The notes below the pieces were generated by a model. The model did not search any database, was not told the origin of the DNA, and was given only the letters and a program-made list of their open reading frames with translations. Of a stretch of 42,967 nt of DNA, positions 39,472 to 42,967 are shown piece by piece (positions within the stretch are counted from its first letter, which is position 1; each line of letters opens with the position of its first letter). A program made the translations under genes and the position numbers. The DNA is from Gammaproteobacteria bacterium (GTDB lineage: Bacteria; Pseudomonadota; Gammaproteobacteria; Steroidobacterales; SZUA-146), in NCBI GenBank assembly GCA_013002925.1, contig JABDLQ010000274.1, positions 1 to 42,967 on the forward strand, in the 5' to 3' direction.

Positions 39472-42400
39472 ATGTTGAGCCACCTGCTGATGGTATCCGG
39501 ATTGCCCGGCGCGCTGCGCTGGCTGATGCGATGTGCTCAACAACGCAGGCAACGCAAGCGCACTGATTCCATAGTTGGCGGGGGTGCTTCGACACACTCC
39601 AGACGTGGAGCGCGACGCTGGTCAGCGCGCTTTACGGTTCTCCTGTTTTTACCCGTGTGCGGGATAACTGCAACCAGCGCCCAGACACTACCCGGGACAC
39701 AGCTGCAGAATATTGCCGGGATCACCTGGCTGGCAGCCCCCGGAGGGGTGAGCAGCGTTACCAGTAATCCGGTCACTATTCGCACAGTATTGCCTGATTC
39801 AAGCGCTGCAGTAAGTTTCACCCGGCCCGCTCTCGTAAGCGGAACAGTTGATACCTTGTACGAAACAGCCTGTCAGGGTTCGGCGGGCACAGTTGCGTTA
39901 CCTGATCCGACGTTGCTGGATGGCACCTCCTTGCCGACAGGGAGCAGCCTGCAATTTTCCACCAGTAATGTGTTTCACGCCGGCGAGCCCCTGTTTATCC
40001 GGCTTGAAGATGCTGATCAAAACCTTGACGGTCTGAGTATAGATTTCATCGATGTGACCGTGGAGTTTGAGGCGACCGGCGATGTCGAGTTTATCAAACT
40101 GGCGGAAACCGGAGAAAACTCAGGAGTATTCCTTGGGTATGTGCCGACAAGCATTACTGCTGCCATACGCAGCGATTGTGTGCTTCAGGTTGCAGTCAAC
40201 GATCGCGCTACAGTGCGTTACACCGATCCCACTGATGGCGCGGATATTGCCGCAAACAGCGCGCTGGTCGATCCGCGCGGAGTCGTGTTTGACTCGGCAA
40301 CTGGTCAACCTGTCGATGGCGTCACCATTACTCTGATCGATACGTTGACCGGGATGCCCGCGATCGTGCGTGGAGACGACGGCATCAGCAGCTACCCTGC
40401 GCAAGTGATTTCAGGTGGGAGCGCCACTGACGGGGCTGGAAATAATTATACTTTTGCACCTGGCGGCTATGTTTTTCCGCTGGTTGCCCCGGGTAGCTAT
40501 CGGTTACAGGTAGATTCGCCGCCAGGATTCAGCTCACCATCACTGGTGTCAATTGCCGAGCTACAGCAATTGCCCGGTGCACCGTTTGCATTGGGAGCGG
40601 CCTCGTATGGTGCAGTGTTTGTGGTGACTCCAGGCCCGATCATTCATATCGATATCCCACTTGACACAGCATCCAGCGATTTGTTTTTGCAAAAATCAAC
40701 CGTGACCACCGTGGCGGCGCCGGGAGATTTTGTGCAATACGAGTTGCGGCTGGACAATGCCAATCCGACCTCGAACGTTACTGCTGCCCGCATTCTGGAT
40801 CAATTGCCCGCGGGGTTTCGCTATGTTCGTGGCTCCACCGTTATTGACGGCAACACCGCAGCCGATCCACAAATTGATACGGACGGACGTTCGCTGACAT
40901 TTACCCTGGGTACGCTCGGCCCCACGCAGAGCCGACGTGTAAGCTATGTGACGGAAATTACTACTGCAACGAACGGTCAGCAAGCAACAAATACCGCCGT
41001 TGCCCAGGCCGGTGGTGCGGCGCAATCGAACATTGCGAGCACCACAATTACCCTGGCGGAAGATTTGTTCGCGAGCCGCAGCATACTGATTGGGCGAATT
41101 ATCGAGGGCAGTTGCGACAACGATGTCAGTAACGACACTGTTGGTCTTGCCAACGCCCGCGTGTATATGGAGGACGGCCGTTACGCGATTACCGATGAGG
41201 GTGGACGTTTTCATTTCGAAGGAATCCAGCCTGGTGCGCACGTAGTGCAACTTGATGTAGACAGCCTGCCGCGTGACTACGAAGTAATGCCCTGCCAGGA
41301 GAACTCGCGGTTTGCAGGCCGTTCATTTTCGCAGTTCGTCGATTTGCGTCCCGGCGCGCTGTGGCGCGCAGATTTTTATGTGCAGAAAACCCCGCCCAAG
41401 ACCGGTGACGTAAGCATTGAGCTGTCCAGTGTGCCCAATGGGGACCGGGTTGAGTACGCGCTGGAGATAACGGGTGCGGGTTCTGTTGGTCTCGAAGATA
41501 TCCGCAGCATGGTGTTGCTGCCCGACGGGTCAAATTATCTTGCCGGCAGCGCCACCCTCGACGCGCAACCGGTTGTTGATCCTGAAGTTGAAGGTGCGGT
41601 GCTCGCCTGGAACCTGGGGGCGCGCAGCGGTGACTGGCACCATGTTCTACGCTTCTCCACGCAAATAAATTCTCATGGCAGCCGTGAGCATCTGACCAAA
41701 GCAATGGCGCTGTTCACTACACCGGCCAAAAAACAACAGCGCACGCCGTTGGCTGAAAACCTGTTCGTGTTTGTGCCGCCGGCGTATGAACGCATGGAGT
41801 GGGTGCTGGAGCCACGGTTTGGTGTGCGCAACGCGCAGTTAACTGATACAGATCGACAAGACATCAAAATGCTGGTGTCACGCATCGATCTTACTCGTGA
41901 CATTCGGGTGCGTGCTGTAGGACATACTGATAATGTACGCATCGCCCCGGAAAATCGCAGGGAGTATGCGAACAACTACGAGCTGTCGCTGGATCGTGCG
42001 CGCACGGTAGCAAACTATCTGCGTGATCTGTTGAAGTTGACACCCAGCCAGATAACGGTCGAAGGCAAAGGGCCGGACATGCCGGTGGCAAGTAACACGA
42101 CGCGGGATGGGCGTGCACGCAATCGCCGCGTTGAGCTGACCATTTGGGCGGAACGGCAACAAATCGGCTTGCAACAAATTTCCGCAGAGCAAAGTCGCCT
42201 GAACAGTGGCGCGCAAAAGGCAACCGTAACGGGCTCGTTAACAGCGGATGAAATGCAGGATACGGCAGTTCCACAAAGCGACGACGATCTGTACCTCGAT
42301 ACTGCATGGGCAGATCGCCTTTCACCTGGCATTGAGCTGCTGCTGCCACGTGAAGGATTTAACCCGGCGATACCGAGCCTCAAAATTGCTGTCAAGCATG

Positions 42401-42967
42401 CTCCGCAGCACAAAGTCAGCGTTTCGATAAACGGTGAGCCTGTCAGCGGCATACATTTTGATGGCGTGACGCGTAAGCAGGATAAATCTGTGATTATCAG
42501 TCGCTGGCGTGGCACTAACATCGTGCCCGGTGATAATCAGCTTGAGATCGAGGTGCGTGATCGCGATGGCGCGGTTGCTCAACGCATCGTGCGTAACGTT
42601 CACTACAGCGGCGGGCCGGTGCGGGCGCGATTCAATCAGAGCAGCTCGAAACTGGTCGCAGATGGCAGAAGCCGGCCGCTCATTGTACTGGATATGTTTG
42701 ATCGCGAGGGTTACCCGGCCAGACCAGCTGCGGTCGGAGTTTATCATGTCGCTCCTCCGTATCGTTCCCAGTGGGAGGTTGATGCTGCGCGCGAAAACCA
42801 ATTGATCAGTGTGGGTGACCGTGATCCGGTTTACTCCCTCAATGAGCAAGGGCAGGCAGTGATAGAACTGGAGCCGACCAGTCGCGCCGGGGAGGTGGTG
42901 TTAAACCTGAGTTTTGAAAACAATCGGGAACAGGAAGTTCGTGTCTGGCTGGCCCCGGCTGCGCGTG
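39472..42967 (+). CDS. Large OmpA-domain surface protein with DUF11 and carboxypeptidase-like domains, 3'-truncated
   Basis: At least 1,165 codons without a stop; the window ends inside the gene. From the ATG at 39472 the N-region is long and basic (about 50 residues) before a signal-peptide core 'TVLLFLPVCGITATSAQ'. Order seen: several beta-sandwich parts; a DUF11-type domain (about 404-520, 'GDFVQYELRLDNANPTSN'); a carboxypeptidase-regulatory-like domain (about 558-600, 'ARVYMEDGRYAITDEGGRFHF'); and an OmpA-like peptidoglycan-binding domain in the middle (about 790-900, 'VGHTDN', 'LSLDRARTVANYL', 'RARNRRVELTI'). More beta-rich domains continue to the window edge. It is probably the outer-membrane and peptidoglycan anchor, or assembly platform, for the smaller DUF11 proteins encoded just before it. 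Confidence 0.85.
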   Translation, partial: MLSHLLMVSGLPGALRWLMRCAQQRRQRKRTDSIVGGGASTHSRRGARRWSARFTVLLFLPVCGITATSAQTLPGTQLQNIAGITWLAAPGGVSSVTSNPVTIRTVLPDSSAAVSFTRPALVSGTVDTLYETACQGSAGTVALPDPTLLDGTSLPTGSSLQFSTSNVFHAGEPLFIRLEDADQNLDGLSIDFIDVTVEFEATGDVEFIKLAETGENSGVFLGYVPTSITAAIRSDCVLQVAVNDRATVRYTDPTDGADIAANSALVDPRGVVFDSATGQPVDGVTITLIDTLTGMPAIVRGDDGISSYPAQVISGGSATDGAGNNYTFAPGGYVFPLVAPGSYRLQVDSPPGFSSPSLVSIAELQQLPGAPFALGAASYGAVFVVTPGPIIHIDIPLDTASSDLFLQKSTVTTVAAPGDFVQYELRLDNANPTSNVTAARILDQLPAGFRYVRGSTVIDGNTAADPQIDTDGRSLTFTLGTLGPTQSRRVSYVTEITTATNGQQATNTAVAQAGGAAQSNIASTTITLAEDLFASRSILIGRIIEGSCDNDVSNDTVGLANARVYMEDGRYAITDEGGRFHFEGIQPGAHVVQLDVDSLPRDYEVMPCQENSRFAGRSFSQFVDLRPGALWRADFYVQKTPPKTGDVSIELSSVPNGDRVEYALEITGAGSVGLEDIRSMVLLPDGSNYLAGSATLDAQPVVDPEVEGAVLAWNLGARSGDWHHVLRFSTQINSHGSREHLTKAMALFTTPAKKQQRTPLAENLFVFVPPAYERMEWVLEPRFGVRNAQLTDTDRQDIKMLVSRIDLTRDIRVRAVGHTDNVRIAPENRREYANNYELSLDRARTVANYLRDLLKLTPSQITVEGKGPDMPVASNTTRDGRARNRRVELTIWAERQQIGLQQISAEQSRLNSGAQKATVTGSLTADEMQDTAVPQSDDDLYLDTAWADRLSPGIELLLPREGFNPAIPSLKIAVKHAPQHKVSVSINGEPVSGIHFDGVTRKQDKSVIISRWRGTNIVPGDNQLEIEVRDRDGAVAQRIVRNVHYSGGPVRARFNQSSSKLVADGRSRPLIVLDMFDREGYPARPAAVGVYHVAPPYRSQWEVDAARENQLISVGDRDPVYSLNEQGQAVIELEPTSRAGEVVLNLSFENNREQEVRVWLAPAAR

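Overview
The window reads as chromosomal DNA of a free-living gammaproteobacterium of moderate GC. The glrK-qseG-glrR set, srkA, dusA and typA are all typical of that class. No rRNA, tRNA, insertion sequence, phage gene or CRISPR array was found.

Layout. (1) 1-1069: 3' part of a glycosyltransferase, probably the end of an exopolysaccharide (EPS) locus. (2) 1381-10162: a CRP-type site, a cyclic-di-GMP-I riboswitch, and one giant secreted protein of about 2,809 aa. That protein carries a Kelch-like head, 17 two-cysteine Ig-like repeats, two lectin-like inserts, calcium-binding repeats and a GlyGly-CTERM tail. A strong terminator closes the unit. (3) 10172-17317: EPS-type genes, namely an exosortase-A-associated PLP decarboxylase and acyl-CoA ligase (leftward), then an LhgO-like oxidase, a sugar-1-phosphate nucleotidyltransferase, a PIG-L deacetylase and WecB (rightward). 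(4) 17333-20760: the leftward GlrK/QseG/GlrR envelope-stress set, whose regulator has lost the GAFTGA motif. (5) 20834-27913: galE, srkA, a predicted metallopeptidase lipoprotein with a small secreted companion, typA, and a small lipoprotein. (6) 28039-35070: a PAS-GGDEF-EAL enzyme behind a perfect CRP-type site, an N-formylglutamate amidohydrolase-like enzyme, a YbdK-type ligase, dusA, a methyltransferase and a cyclase-FHA protein. (7) 35535-36256: a phasin-like protein with a histone-like tail. (8) 36395-42967: a CRP-type site followed by a four-gene set of DUF11-type surface proteins ending in a large OmpA-domain protein that runs off the window.

The main finding is a shared promoter design. 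Three sites matching TGTGA-N6-TCACA (two perfect, one with a single mismatch) lie exactly 21 bases upstream of a -10-like hexamer. This is the geometry of CRP class II activation, with the site centred near -41.5. The three promoters would drive the riboswitch-controlled giant protein, the GGDEF-EAL enzyme and the DUF11/OmpA set. At the first, the predicted transcription start falls on the first base pair of the riboswitch. The sequence therefore suggests a cell-surface or biofilm circuit in which a CRP-family factor (cAMP- or c-di-GMP-responsive, not encoded here) sets transcription. A c-di-GMP enzyme in the same regulon could then feed back through the riboswitch on the giant surface protein.
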